Below are positions 5,783 to 12,906 of a stretch of 15,719 bases of DNA, piece by piece. This DNA comes from DASQUK01 sp046723645 (GTDB lineage Bacteria; Actinomycetota; Acidimicrobiia; Acidimicrobiales; VFJN01): contig JBKOUY010000058.1 in the NCBI GenBank assembly GCA_046723645.1, forward strand, positions 1 to 15,719, in the 5' to 3' direction. A model generated the notes under the pieces. The model did not search any database, was not told where the DNA came from, and was given only the letters and a program-made list of their open reading frames with translations. Numbering within the stretch: position 1 is the stretch's first letter; every line of letters starts with the position of its first letter. The position numbers and the translations under genes are program-made.

Positions 5783-6982
5783 CCGGCGGGCGCCGACCGT
5801 CGCCTCCCACTCGGCCCGGGCCGAGCCCACCAGCCCGTCGTCCAGCCACAGGTCGGCCACCGTGAACGCCAGCGCCTTGGCGCCGTCGATCACCGCCCGG
5901 TCGCCCTCGGGCCCCCCAGCGAAGCCGGCGAACGCGGGGGTATGGATGGGCACGCCCAGGGGTGCCACCTGGATCATGGGGTGGATCGCTGGCAGCTCGT
6001 AGCTGACGTTGCCCATGTCGGTGCTGCCGACGACTCGGCCCTTCGGCGAGGGCGGCCTCACCGTGCGGCCCAGCGCCTCGGCGTTGGCGCGGTACCGCTC
6101 ACCGATGGCCCGGTTGTCCAGCATGTCGGCGTAGACGACGTCACTCCACTCGACCTCCATCTGGCAGCCGGCGGCGTCGGCACCGCCCTGCAGGCACGCG
6201 AGGAACCGCGCCTTCAGGCGGTCCAGCCCGCCCAGCTTCGGCGACCGGACCATCCACTGGCTGCGCGCGACGGCCGGCACGATGTTCGGCTTGTCGCCGC
6301 CGTGGGTGATGACTCCGTGGATCCGCTCGCCTGGCGCGATGTGCTGGCGTAGCGCCGCCACGTTGACGTAGCCGAGCACGGCGGCGTCCAGCGCGTTGCG
6401 GCCGCGGTGCGGATACGCCGCCGCATGCGCCGCCTCGCCTCGGTAGCTCACCTCCACCTCGTGGACCGCGATCACGTCCATCGCCAGGAGGTCGGCGTCA
6501 GCGGGATGGACCATGAGCGCGGCGTCGACGCCAGCGAACGCGCCCGCGTCGATCAACCGCAGCTTGCCGCCGCCGCCCTCCTCTGCCGGCGTGCCGATCA
6601 CGACTACCTGGCCCCCGAGCTCCTCGGCGAGCGCGGCCGCGGCCAGGCCCGCCCCGAGGCCGGCGGCGGCGATGACGTTGTGGCCGCAGGCGTGCCCGAT
6701 TGCGGGCAGGGCGTCGTACTCGCACAGGACGGCGACGGTGTGGCCGGACGAGCCGGCGTGCGCCTCGAACGCAGTCGCGATGCCGCGGGCGGAACGGGTG
6801 ACGCGCAGACCCTCGTCCTCGAGCACCCCGGTCAGAAGGTCGTGGGCGAAGCGCTCCTCGTAGCCCAGCTCGGGGTGGGCGTGGATCTGGCGCGACAGGT
6901 CGACCAGGACGTCGTGGCGCCGGTCGACCTCCGCGGCGAGGCGGGTCTTGGTGTCGGACAGGTCGGTGGCGGGGCCGTCCAT
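5774..6982 (-). CDS. M20-family amidohydrolase (ACY1L2/AbgB-like)
   Basis: The 402-residue protein is a full-length M20D-type metallo-amidohydrolase. This group cleaves amide bonds of N-acyl amino acids, p-aminobenzoyl-glutamate or small dipeptides using a two-metal centre. Visible metal-site residues are Cys99 and His101 in 'GHACGHN', Glu134/Glu135 in 'TPAEEGGGGK', His159 in 'MVHPAD' and His347 in 'VPIHTPAF'. 'IHAHPELGYEE' (33-43) is the family's entry motif and 'GSTDMGNVS' (319-327) a later one. The dimerisation lid begins near residue 172 ('AVHEVEVSYRGEAAHAA'). 'GHACGHNVIAAAGLGAG' is close to the aminoacylase-1-like-2 subgroup, so a dipeptidase or N-acyl hydrolase is most likely; the substrate is not determined. 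It has no signal peptide, so it is cytoplasmic. It follows the MDR gene by 33 bases and appears to be the last gene of the long minus-strand run. Confidence 0.88.
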   Translation of the reverse strand: MDGPATDLSDTKTRLAAEVDRRHDVLVDLSRQIHAHPELGYEERFAHDLLTGVLEDEGLRVTRSARGIATAFEAHAGSSGHTVAVLCEYDALPAIGHACGHNVIAAAGLGAGLAAAALAEELGGQVVVIGTPAEEGGGGKLRLIDAGAFAGVDAALMVHPADADLLAMDVIAVHEVEVSYRGEAAHAAAYPHRGRNALDAAVLGYVNVAALRQHIAPGERIHGVITHGGDKPNIVPAVARSQWMVRSPKLGGLDRLKARFLACLQGGADAAGCQMEVEWSDVVYADMLDNRAIGERYRANAEALGRTVRPPSPKGRVVGSTDMGNVSYELPAIHPMIQVAPLGVPIHTPAFAGFAGGPEGDRAVIDGAKALAFTVADLWLDDGLVGSARAEWEATVGARRGR

Positions 6983-7015
6983 CCCGTCAACGTAGCTGTC
7001 GGTCGTCGCGGCCGA

Positions 7016-8002
7016 TCAGGACGGGTGCCGCAGCACGACCTTTCCGAGCTGCGCGCCGGTGCGGAGCCGCTCGAGCGCCGCCGGGTAGTCCTCGAGGTCG
7101 AACAACTCGTCGACCGTCACCGGCAGTCCCTGGGCCACGAGGCGGGTCACGTCGTCGAACTCCGGGTAGGAGCCCATGGTCGAGCCGATGATCTGGATCT
7201 GCTTGTAGAACAGGCGCGGCAGGCTCAGCTCGACCTTCTGGCCCGAGGTGCCACCGCACACCACCAGCCGGCCCCCGGGGCGCAGCGCCCGCATCGAGCG
7301 GTCCCACGTCGCCGGGCCCACGCTCTCGACCACCACGTCGACCTGCACCGGCCAGTCGCCGTCGGAATCGAACGCGTCGGCGGCCCCCAGCTCGATCGCC
7401 CGCCGGCGCTTGGCGTCGTCGCGCGACGTCGCGTACACGACCGCGCCCAGCCGCACGGCCACGGCCAGGGCGGCGGCGCTCACCCCTCCACCGACCCCGA
7501 CCACGAGCACGGTCTCGCCGGCGATCACGGCCGCGCGGCGGAGCATGCGCCAGGCGGTGAGGGTGGCGAGCGGATAGGCGGCGCACTCCTCCCAGGTGCG
7601 GCCCGGCGGGCGGGGCACGACGTTGCGCTCAGGGACCACCAGCAGCTCGCCGTGGCCGCCCCAGCGGTGCTCCCCCACGATCTCGAAGCCGGCGCCGAGC
7701 GGTGAGTCGATGCCGTGCGCCACCACAGCCTCGAGCGGCGCCACGGCGGGGTTGACGACGACCTCGTCCCCGGGCCGCACCCGGGCGACATCGTGCCCGA
7801 CCGCGTCGACGGTCCCGGCGACGTCGCAGCCGGGGACGTGCGGCAGCGGGGGCTGCGGCATCCCCCGGGTCAGCCACAGGTCCATGTGGTTGAGGGCGGA
7901 GGCGACCGGCCGCACCCGCACCTCGCCCGCGCCCGCCACGGGATCCGCGACCTCGCCGAAGCGGTAGGTGCCGGGTGACTCGTCGAGGATCCAGGCGCGC
8001 AC
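7016..8002 (-). CDS. Medium-chain dehydrogenase/reductase (alcohol dehydrogenase/quinone reductase superfamily)
   Basis: The 328-residue protein has a GroES-like N-terminal domain and a Rossmann domain. Seen: 'ALNHMDLWLTRG' (36-47), 'PGCDVAGTVDAVG' (57-69), the nucleotide-binding turn 'VGVGGGVS' (168-175), and 'YATSRDDAKRRRAIELGA' after the second strand, whose Ser-Arg suggests NADPH. Close zinc-type relatives carry four cysteines in the lobe after 'GDEVVVNP' (79-85); here that stretch (86-116) has none. Asn38 and Cys59 stand where catalytic-zinc enzymes have Cys and His. It is therefore probably a zinc-free, quinone-reductase-like member acting on an enone or quinone; the substrate is unknown. 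The start is GTG, with no strong ribosome site, 25 bases after the preceding gene, so it may depend on coupling. Confidence 0.85.
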   Translation of the reverse strand: MRAWILDESPGTYRFGEVADPVAGAGEVRVRPVASALNHMDLWLTRGMPQPPLPHVPGCDVAGTVDAVGHDVARVRPGDEVVVNPAVAPLEAVVAHGIDSPLGAGFEIVGEHRWGGHGELLVVPERNVVPRPPGRTWEECAAYPLATLTAWRMLRRAAVIAGETVLVVGVGGGVSAAALAVAVRLGAVVYATSRDDAKRRRAIELGAADAFDSDGDWPVQVDVVVESVGPATWDRSMRALRPGGRLVVCGGTSGQKVELSLPRLFYKQIQIIGSTMGSYPEFDDVTRLVAQGLPVTVDELFDLEDYPAALERLRTGAQLGKVVLRHPS

Positions 8003-8027
8003 GGACGCCGAAGCTAACGACGCCCGG

Positions 8028-8645
8028 TCACACCACGCAGATCAGCGCGTCGGGCTCGATGCGGACCGACAGGGTCGTAGCGACGCCGATGCGCTCGCCG
8101 TCGAGCCACACGTCCGCCGGGCGATCGAACCGCGTCTGGAACGCCGGGCGGCGGGACTGCTCGATGGCGGGATGAGGGACGTGGGCACCGACGTCGAACC
8201 GGCGGCGCGCCCTCACGCGGTCGGCGAACGTCATCTCGGGTCCCACGACAAAGATGTCGAGGAGGCCGTCGTTGGGATGCGCCCGGGGAGCGACGTCCCA
8301 GTCGCCGAGGAACTCGGCGTTCATGGCCGCCAAGAGGGATCCCCGCCACCACGAGCGGCGCGCCACCAGGTGGGCCACGAACCAGTGCAGCCGTCCGTCC
8401 AAGAGCACCGCGCCGAGGTCGACCGGCAGGCGCACGGCCTCGCCCGATCGCAGGCGGACCACGTCACCCCTGCCGCCGAGGGTACGGCAGAGGTCGCCAC
8501 CCGCCAGCCCCAGCGGCGGGGGCCGCTCCCCCGCCCGCCGGGCACGCTCGACGACCCGGCGCGCCTCGGCGTCGCTGCGCACGACGACCCCGTCCTCGGC
8601 GAGGGTCCCCGGCTCCCCCCACCCCTCGCCCTTCCGGACCGTCAC
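8028..8645 (-). CDS. Diacylglycerol/lipid-kinase-like protein lacking the usual GGDGT active site
   Basis: The 205-residue protein resembles the C-terminal beta-sandwich half of YegS/DagK-type lipid kinases. 'MNAEFLGDWDVAPRAHPNDGLLDIF' begins at residue 108 and its 'PNDGLLD' (124-130) is the family's metal-linked loop. 'WLDGERIG' lies near the end, where lipid kinases have an 'xDGE' motif. The N-terminal nucleotide-binding half is reduced to about 60 residues, and the catalytic GGDGT appears only as 'GGDLCRT' (49-55), without the Gly-Thr. Similar short proteins occur in other actinobacteria, as I recall, always called hypothetical or kinase-like. ATP-dependent activity is doubtful; lipid binding or a regulatory role is inference. 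Its GTG start overlaps the helY stop by GTGA (8642-8645), implying translational coupling. Confidence 0.7.
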   Translation of the reverse strand: MTVRKGEGWGEPGTLAEDGVVVRSDAEARRVVERARRAGERPPPLGLAGGDLCRTLGGRGDVVRLRSGEAVRLPVDLGAVLLDGRLHWFVAHLVARRSWWRGSLLAAMNAEFLGDWDVAPRAHPNDGLLDIFVVGPEMTFADRVRARRRFDVGAHVPHPAIEQSRRPAFQTRFDRPADVWLDGERIGVATTLSVRIEPDALICVV

Positions 8646-11329
8646 GGGGCGTCCAGCGCGTGCGCGGTCGGGGCGCCCACCACCTCGTCGAGCGTCGACG
8701 AGATCGACACCACGCCCCGGTGCAGCGCGTCCGCGGCCTGGCGGGCGGCGCGGGCGGTGTCGGGATCGGGCGCGACCTCGCCGATCTGGCGGACGAGGTC
8801 GATGAGCGTCTTGATGTTGCGAACGAAGTCCCCGCCGGACACGTCCTCGTCACCCAGCACCTCGCCCAGGGGCTCCCCCGCCGCCCACGCGTGGGCCAGC
8901 GCCAGGAAGCCGGGATCGGGCGGACGGGTGGCCGGCAGGCCGGCCGCCTCCTCGTCGGCGCGCAGCTCGTCCGCCAGCCGCTCCAGCTCGGCCGAACGGC
9001 CGCGCACCAGCCGCGACGGGAACCACGCGGGCGGGCCCGGCCCCGGGCCCCGGTGCTCGTAGGTGAAGCACGACACCAGCCCGGCGAGGGCGGCCGGGTC
9101 CAAGTCGTCGAGCAGGCCGCTGGCCATGGCCTCGGCCACCAGCAGGTCGCTCTCGTGGTAGGTCCGGGCCAGCACCTCGCCGCGCGGGGTGAGCGCCCAG
9201 CCGTCGAGGTAGCCCCAGGCCTCGAGCAGCCGAAGCACCCGGTCGAAACGGCGGGCCAGCGATTCCGTGCGCGACCGGACCTCGCGTCGCATGTCCGACA
9301 GCTCGCGCCGCGCCCGGTCCAGCTGGCCCAGCGCCCGGAGGTGCCGGTCACGGTCCGGGCAGTGGTGCACCGGGTGGCCGACCAGCGGCGCCGGCTCGGG
9401 CGCCGGCTCCGGGGAGGCCGCCGCATCGGAACGCGAGGGCCTCGGCGCCAGCGGGGCCCGCCGCACCTCGTCGGCCAGCTTGCGCTGGAAGGCCCGGTTG
9501 TTGGGCGCATAGGGCGTGGGCATCTCCACCCGCCCGAGGCGCGCGGGCGGCTCGGCGAGGTCGTCGGCGCCCACCGTCAGGCGGTCGCCGTCGGCGTCGA
9601 CGCCGCGCACCTTGACGGCACCCCCCTTGCGATAGGCGACCGACAGCACCGCCAGCCGGCGGCCGGCCACCTCGACGACGTCGCCGGGCATGAGCCGCGA
9701 CAGCGCGTACTCGACCGCCCCGGGCATGGCCGGCCGGGCCGCCGGGGCTTCGCCGTGGGCCTCGCGCAGCTCCCGGTAGTCCTCGATGTCGCCGCGGTCG
9801 CACGCGGCCTCGCGCTCCAGGCGGGCGATGCGCTCCTGCTGACGCTCGATGCGGGTCTCGAAGCGCACGACGGCCCGGTCGGCCTGGAACTGGGCGAACG
9901 ACAGGTTGAGTAGGTGGTGGGCGTCCGCGGGCTCGTAGCGCCGCACGAGGTTGGCGGCCATGTTGTACGTCGGCCGGAACGCCGAACGCAGCCCGTATGT
10001 CCGGCTCGACGCCAGCGAGGCCACCTGGTCGAACGGCACGAACGGCGACCAGAGCACGATGGCGTAGCCGAGGTCGTCGATGCCCCGCCGCCCGGCCCGG
10101 CCCGTGAGCTGCGTGTACTCACCCGGAGTGAGGAATGCGCGGGCCTCGCCCGTGAACTTGGTCAGCCGCTCGATCACGACCGTGCGGGCCGGCATGTTGA
10201 CCCCCAGGGCCAGGGTCTCGGTGGCGAACACGGCCTTGACCAGCCCCTCCACGAAGCAGGCCTCCACCGCCTCCTTGAACGGCGGGACCATGCCTGCGTG
10301 GTGGGCCGCCAGGCCCATCTCGAGCGCCGCCTCCCAGCGGTCGTAGCCGAGGACGTCGAGGTCGTCGTCGGTGAGCGCCGCCGTCCGCTCCTCGACGATC
10401 TCCCGGATCCGGGCCCGCTCGTCGGGCGTGGTCAGCCGCAACCCCGCGTCGAGGCAGGCGCTGACGGCGTCCTCGCACCCCATCCGGCTGAAGATGAAGT
10501 AGAGAGCCGGCAGCATCCCGCGTTCCGCCAGCATCTCGACCACCTCGGGTCTGCGGGGCGTGAAGAAGCGTCGCCGGGACCGTCGTGGTGGCCCCCGCCG
10601 GGACCCGCGCCCGTGCAGGGTGTCGTTGTCCAGGCGCTCGGCCTCGGTGTTCGGCCGCCCGTCGATCAGGGTCGGCAGCAGGTGGGGTCGCTCGCTCTGG
10701 CGGTCGCCGACCAGGTACAAGTTGCGCAGCTCGACCGGCCGCTGCTCCTCGAGCACCAGCGTGGTCGGCCCCCGCACCGTCTCCAGCCACTCGGCGACCT
10801 CCTCGGCGTTGGACACGGTGGCCGACAGGCAGACCAGCCGCACCTCCGCCGGGAGGTGGATGATGACCTCCTCCCACACCGGGCCGCGGTAGGCGTCCTG
10901 CAGGTAGTGGACCTCGTCGAGCACCACGAACAGCAGCCCGTTCAGCGCCGGGGAGCCGGCGTAGATCATGTTGCGAAGCACCTCGGTGGTCATCACCACC
11001 ACGGGCGCATCGCCGTTGATGCTGTTGTCCCCGGTCAGCAGGCCGACGTTGTCGGCGCCGTGCCGCCGCGCGAGATCGGCGAACTTCTGGTTGGACAGCG
11101 CCTTGATGGGCGTGGTGTAGAAGGCCTTGCCTCCCTCGCGCAGCGCCCGGGCAACGGCGTGCTCGGCCACCACCGTCTTGCCCGAGCCCGTTGGCGCGGC
11201 GACCAGCACCGACCGGCCCCCGTCGAGCGCGTCGATGGCACGGAGCTGGAACGGATCGAGCTCGAACGGGTACGTGACACCGCCGGCGCCGTCCGGCCCG
11301 ACGCCGGACGCGGGGGGCACGACGGTCAC
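8642..11329 (-). CDS. helY: HelY-type DEXH-box RNA helicase (Ski2/Mtr4-like)
   Basis: The 895-residue protein has all superfamily 2 helicase motifs: Walker A 'APTGSGKT' (45-52), Ia 'TPIKALSNQK' (73-82), the DEVH box (138-141), 'SAT' (169-171), 'AAHHAGMVP' (341-349), 'FATETLALGVNMPAR' (368-382) and motif VI 'QLTGRAGRRG' (407-416). The C-terminal half contains the winged-helix/DSHCT-like region, including 'HPVHHCPDRDRH' and 'RRFDRVLRLLEAWGYLDGW'. This matches actinobacterial HelY, an ATP-dependent helicase thought to act on RNA. The frame stays open for another 470 bases upstream over tatC, but those residues are Arg/His-rich shadow. The true start is the GTG at 11329, which overlaps the tatC stop by GTGA and begins just before the conserved 'YPFELDPFQLRAI'. 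tatC-helY adjacency is as in Mycobacterium tuberculosis. Confidence 0.93.
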   Translation of the reverse strand: MTVVPPASGVGPDGAGGVTYPFELDPFQLRAIDALDGGRSVLVAAPTGSGKTVVAEHAVARALREGGKAFYTTPIKALSNQKFADLARRHGADNVGLLTGDNSINGDAPVVVMTTEVLRNMIYAGSPALNGLLFVVLDEVHYLQDAYRGPVWEEVIIHLPAEVRLVCLSATVSNAEEVAEWLETVRGPTTLVLEEQRPVELRNLYLVGDRQSERPHLLPTLIDGRPNTEAERLDNDTLHGRGSRRGPPRRSRRRFFTPRRPEVVEMLAERGMLPALYFIFSRMGCEDAVSACLDAGLRLTTPDERARIREIVEERTAALTDDDLDVLGYDRWEAALEMGLAAHHAGMVPPFKEAVEACFVEGLVKAVFATETLALGVNMPARTVVIERLTKFTGEARAFLTPGEYTQLTGRAGRRGIDDLGYAIVLWSPFVPFDQVASLASSRTYGLRSAFRPTYNMAANLVRRYEPADAHHLLNLSFAQFQADRAVVRFETRIERQQERIARLEREAACDRGDIEDYRELREAHGEAPAARPAMPGAVEYALSRLMPGDVVEVAGRRLAVLSVAYRKGGAVKVRGVDADGDRLTVGADDLAEPPARLGRVEMPTPYAPNNRAFQRKLADEVRRAPLAPRPSRSDAAASPEPAPEPAPLVGHPVHHCPDRDRHLRALGQLDRARRELSDMRREVRSRTESLARRFDRVLRLLEAWGYLDGWALTPRGEVLARTYHESDLLVAEAMASGLLDDLDPAALAGLVSCFTYEHRGPGPGPPAWFPSRLVRGRSAELERLADELRADEEAAGLPATRPPDPGFLALAHAWAAGEPLGEVLGDEDVSGGDFVRNIKTLIDLVRQIGEVAPDPDTARAARQAADALHRGVVSISSTLDEVVGAPTAHALDAP

Positions 11330-12099
11330 GTCGGGTCCCGGCGTGCCTGCCGCTTGGCGATGAATGCCCCGATGAGGATGGCGATCTCGTAGAAGAGGAC
11401 CATCGGTACGGACAGCATGAGCATGCTGATGGGGTCGCCGGAGGGCGTGATCACCGCCACGAGGATGCAGATGCCGACGATGGCGAACCGGCGGGCCCGG
11501 CGCAGCGTGTTGGTCTCGACGATGCCGGCCATCTGGAAGAAGATGAGCACGATCGGGAACTCGAACCCGATGCCGAAGGCCAGCATCATGTACGTGATCA
11601 GCCTGAAGTACTTGCCCGCGGTGTAGCCGGTGACGAAGCCCTCGCCGCCGATGTCGATCAGGAAGTCGAAGGCACGGGGCAGGGTGAAGTAGGCGAGCGT
11701 GGCGCCGAGCACGAACAACACGAGTGCGGAGACGACGAACGGCACGGCATACCGCTTCTCGTTGGCGTAAAGGCCGGGGCTGACGAATCGCCAGATCTGC
11801 CACAGCAGCACCGGCATGGCGAACCCCACGCCTGCGTACACGGACGTCCGCATGCGGATGCTGAACCCCTCGAGGGGGTCGGTCTGGAGCAGCCTCCCGC
11901 CGCCGATCGTCGGGTGCGAGCCCGCGATGTCCTTGTACGGCTGAATGAGGACGTCGAAGATCTGCGGGTAGAGGATGAACCCCGCGAGCATCCCGAGACC
12001 CACGGCGACGACGCAGATGATGAGCCGGTGACGCAGCTCGCTGAGGTGCTCGACGAGCGTCATGCCCTGCTCGGGCGACGCCCTCTCCGCGGTGCTCAT
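11326..12099 (-). CDS. tatC: Sec-independent protein translocase subunit TatC
   Basis: The 257-residue protein is the multispanning core of the twin-arginine translocase, which exports folded proteins across the cytoplasmic membrane. It has six predicted transmembrane segments. 'MTLVEHLSELRHRL' (13-26) is the N-terminal signature with the signal-recognition glutamates Glu17 and Glu21, and 'FSIRMRTSVYAG' follows TM1. 'WRFVSPGLYANEKRY' is the conserved cytoplasmic loop, and 'GIGFEFPIVLIF' and 'TPSGDPISMLMLSVPM' are TM4-TM5 hallmarks. The ATG at 12099 is preceded directly by an in-frame GTG (12102); neither has a good ribosome site of its own, whereas a short upstream ORF does and ends on this ATG. 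Its stop overlaps the helY start. Codon use and length are normal for the family. Confidence 0.96.
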   Translation of the reverse strand: MSTAERASPEQGMTLVEHLSELRHRLIICVVAVGLGMLAGFILYPQIFDVLIQPYKDIAGSHPTIGGGRLLQTDPLEGFSIRMRTSVYAGVGFAMPVLLWQIWRFVSPGLYANEKRYAVPFVVSALVLFVLGATLAYFTLPRAFDFLIDIGGEGFVTGYTAGKYFRLITYMMLAFGIGFEFPIVLIFFQMAGIVETNTLRRARRFAIVGICILVAVITPSGDPISMLMLSVPMVLFYEIAILIGAFIAKRQARRDPT

Positions 12100-12134
12100 C
12101 ACTGATGGCTCGCCGGCACTACGTGCTCGTTCAC
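12099..12134 (-). CDS. Candidate 11-codon leader ORF upstream of tatC
   Basis: On the minus strand GTG at 12134 opens a frame reading Met-Asn-Glu-His-Val-Val-Pro-Ala-Ser-His-Gln and then TGA. The last base of the TGA is the A of the tatC ATG (TGATG). The sequence AGGAG stands six bases before the GTG, a near-ideal ribosome site, while tatC itself has only a weak GGCGAG. The AGGAG overlaps the tatB stop codon. A ribosome initiating here would terminate exactly on the tatC start, so the likely role is translational coupling or control of TatC dosage. The peptide shows no attenuation-type codon run. It may also be chance or a decayed start. Confidence 0.4.
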   Translation of the reverse strand: MNEHVVPASHQ

Positions 12135-12140
12135 GACGGT

Positions 12141-12150
12141 CTCCTAGGAG
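12141..12150. promoter_or_regulatory. Palindrome over tatB stop and downstream ribosome site
   Basis: CTCCTAGGAG is a perfect ten-base palindrome. It contains the tatB TAG stop (12146-12144) and the AGGAG ribosome site for the 11-codon ORF. As a loopless palindrome it is more likely a by-product of a stop codon fused to a strong ribosome site than a structural element. Confidence 0.35.
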
Positions 12151-12635
12151 GCGGCGCGCTCGTCACCGAGCTCCGGCCCTGATTCGGGCCCCGGCGCCCC
12201 TTCGGATGTCGGCCGGTCGGCGGGGCCCACGATGGCGTCGAGCGCGTCGGCGATCACCGGCGCCACGCTCGTGCCGCGGCCGGCGTCGTCGACGTCGGGT
12301 TCGAGCGCGGGCTCGAATGCGCCGTCCGCGGGCGCCGGGTGCTCCTCGGGGCCGCCGTCGTCCCCGGCGTCGTCGTCAGCGAGGTCGGGGTTCGCCTCGG
12401 CCACCGCCGCGGCGAGGGGCACCGCCTCCTTGTGCCGCGGCGGGCCGGCGTCATCGGCGACGTCGCTGTCCTCGAAGGCATCGCGCAGCTCCTGCTGGAA
12501 CCCCGACGAGATGCGGCGCACCTCCCCCACCACCCGCCCGAACGTGCGCATGGCGTCGGGAAGGCGCTGAGGGCCGAGCACGATCAACGCGATGATCACG
12601 ATGACCAGCAGCTCGCCGCCGCCGATGTTGAACAT
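12144..12635 (-). CDS. tatB: Twin-arginine translocase subunit TatB (TatA/B family)
   Basis: The 163-residue protein starts 'MFNIGGGELLVIVIIALIVLG', a single transmembrane helix (about 5-21), followed by the hinge 'LGPQRLPDAMR' and an amphipathic helix to about residue 55. The LGPQRLP hinge is TatB-like; TatA usually reads FGPKKLP. TatB recognises twin-arginine signal peptides together with TatC, whose gene follows. Residues 57-163 form a long, acidic, disordered tail (Asp/Glu/Ala/Pro), longer than in most TatA proteins. The frame is open for 32 codons upstream, but the conserved MFNIG start fixes 12635. No strong ribosome site is seen; a TACACT hexamer lies nine bases upstream, leaving open an internal leaderless start. 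It follows a 75-residue membrane-protein gene by 31 bases. Confidence 0.88.
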   Translation of the reverse strand: MFNIGGGELLVIVIIALIVLGPQRLPDAMRTFGRVVGEVRRISSGFQQELRDAFEDSDVADDAGPPRHKEAVPLAAAVAEANPDLADDDAGDDGGPEEHPAPADGAFEPALEPDVDDAGRGTSVAPVIADALDAIVGPADRPTSEGAPGPESGPELGDERAAS

Positions 12636-12666
12636 GGTGCGAGTGTATGGGGGTTGGTTCCCTCGA

Positions 12667-12894
12667 TCACGGCGCCGGCGCGGATACCGGGTGCCGCCGG
12701 GACAGCTCCGCGGCTCGCTCGCGGGTCCCACGCAGCCCCGCCGTCACCCCCGTCAACCGGTGCCGCAATTCGCCGAGCCGTCGCAGCTCGATCGCCAGGT
12801 CTACCGTGGCGTCCTCCAAGGCTCGGGCCCGTGCCGCCACCAGCCCGGTGCCGACGGCCGCCGCCACCACGGGAACGGTCCAGAGCAGGTCCAC
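12667..12894 (-). CDS. Small membrane-anchored coiled-coil protein, unknown
   Basis: A GTG start at 12894 gives 75 residues. 'LLWTVPVVAAAVGTGLVAARARA' (3-25) is an N-terminal transmembrane segment with positive residues after it. Residues 26-66 form a Leu/Arg/Glu-rich helix ('LAIELRRLGELRHRLTGV', 33-50) with coiled-coil character, and a Pro/Ala tail ends the protein. It starts 12 bases after the cyclase stop and ends 31 bases before tatB, so it lies inside the operon; AGGT lies ten bases before the GTG. I recognise no family. Its shape recalls small membrane scaffold proteins, and neighbouring Tat or cyclase components are possible partners by position only. The composition is unlike the Arg/Pro-rich shadow frames, supporting a real gene. 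Confidence 0.55.
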   Translation of the reverse strand: MDLLWTVPVVAAAVGTGLVAARARALEDATVDLAIELRRLGELRHRLTGVTAGLRGTRERAAELSRRHPVSAPAP

Positions 12895-12906
12895 CGGTCG
12901 CGAAAC

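Noticed and set aside
6407..7705. 432-codon plus-strand open frame crossing the amidohydrolase and MDR genes
   Set aside because: It spans two genes encoded on the opposite strand and has shadow-like composition.
12636..12690. Promoter directly before tatB (TACACT hexamer)
   Set aside because: The -35 position matches only three of six consensus bases, and tatB lies 31 bases after the preceding gene, so co-transcription explains it.
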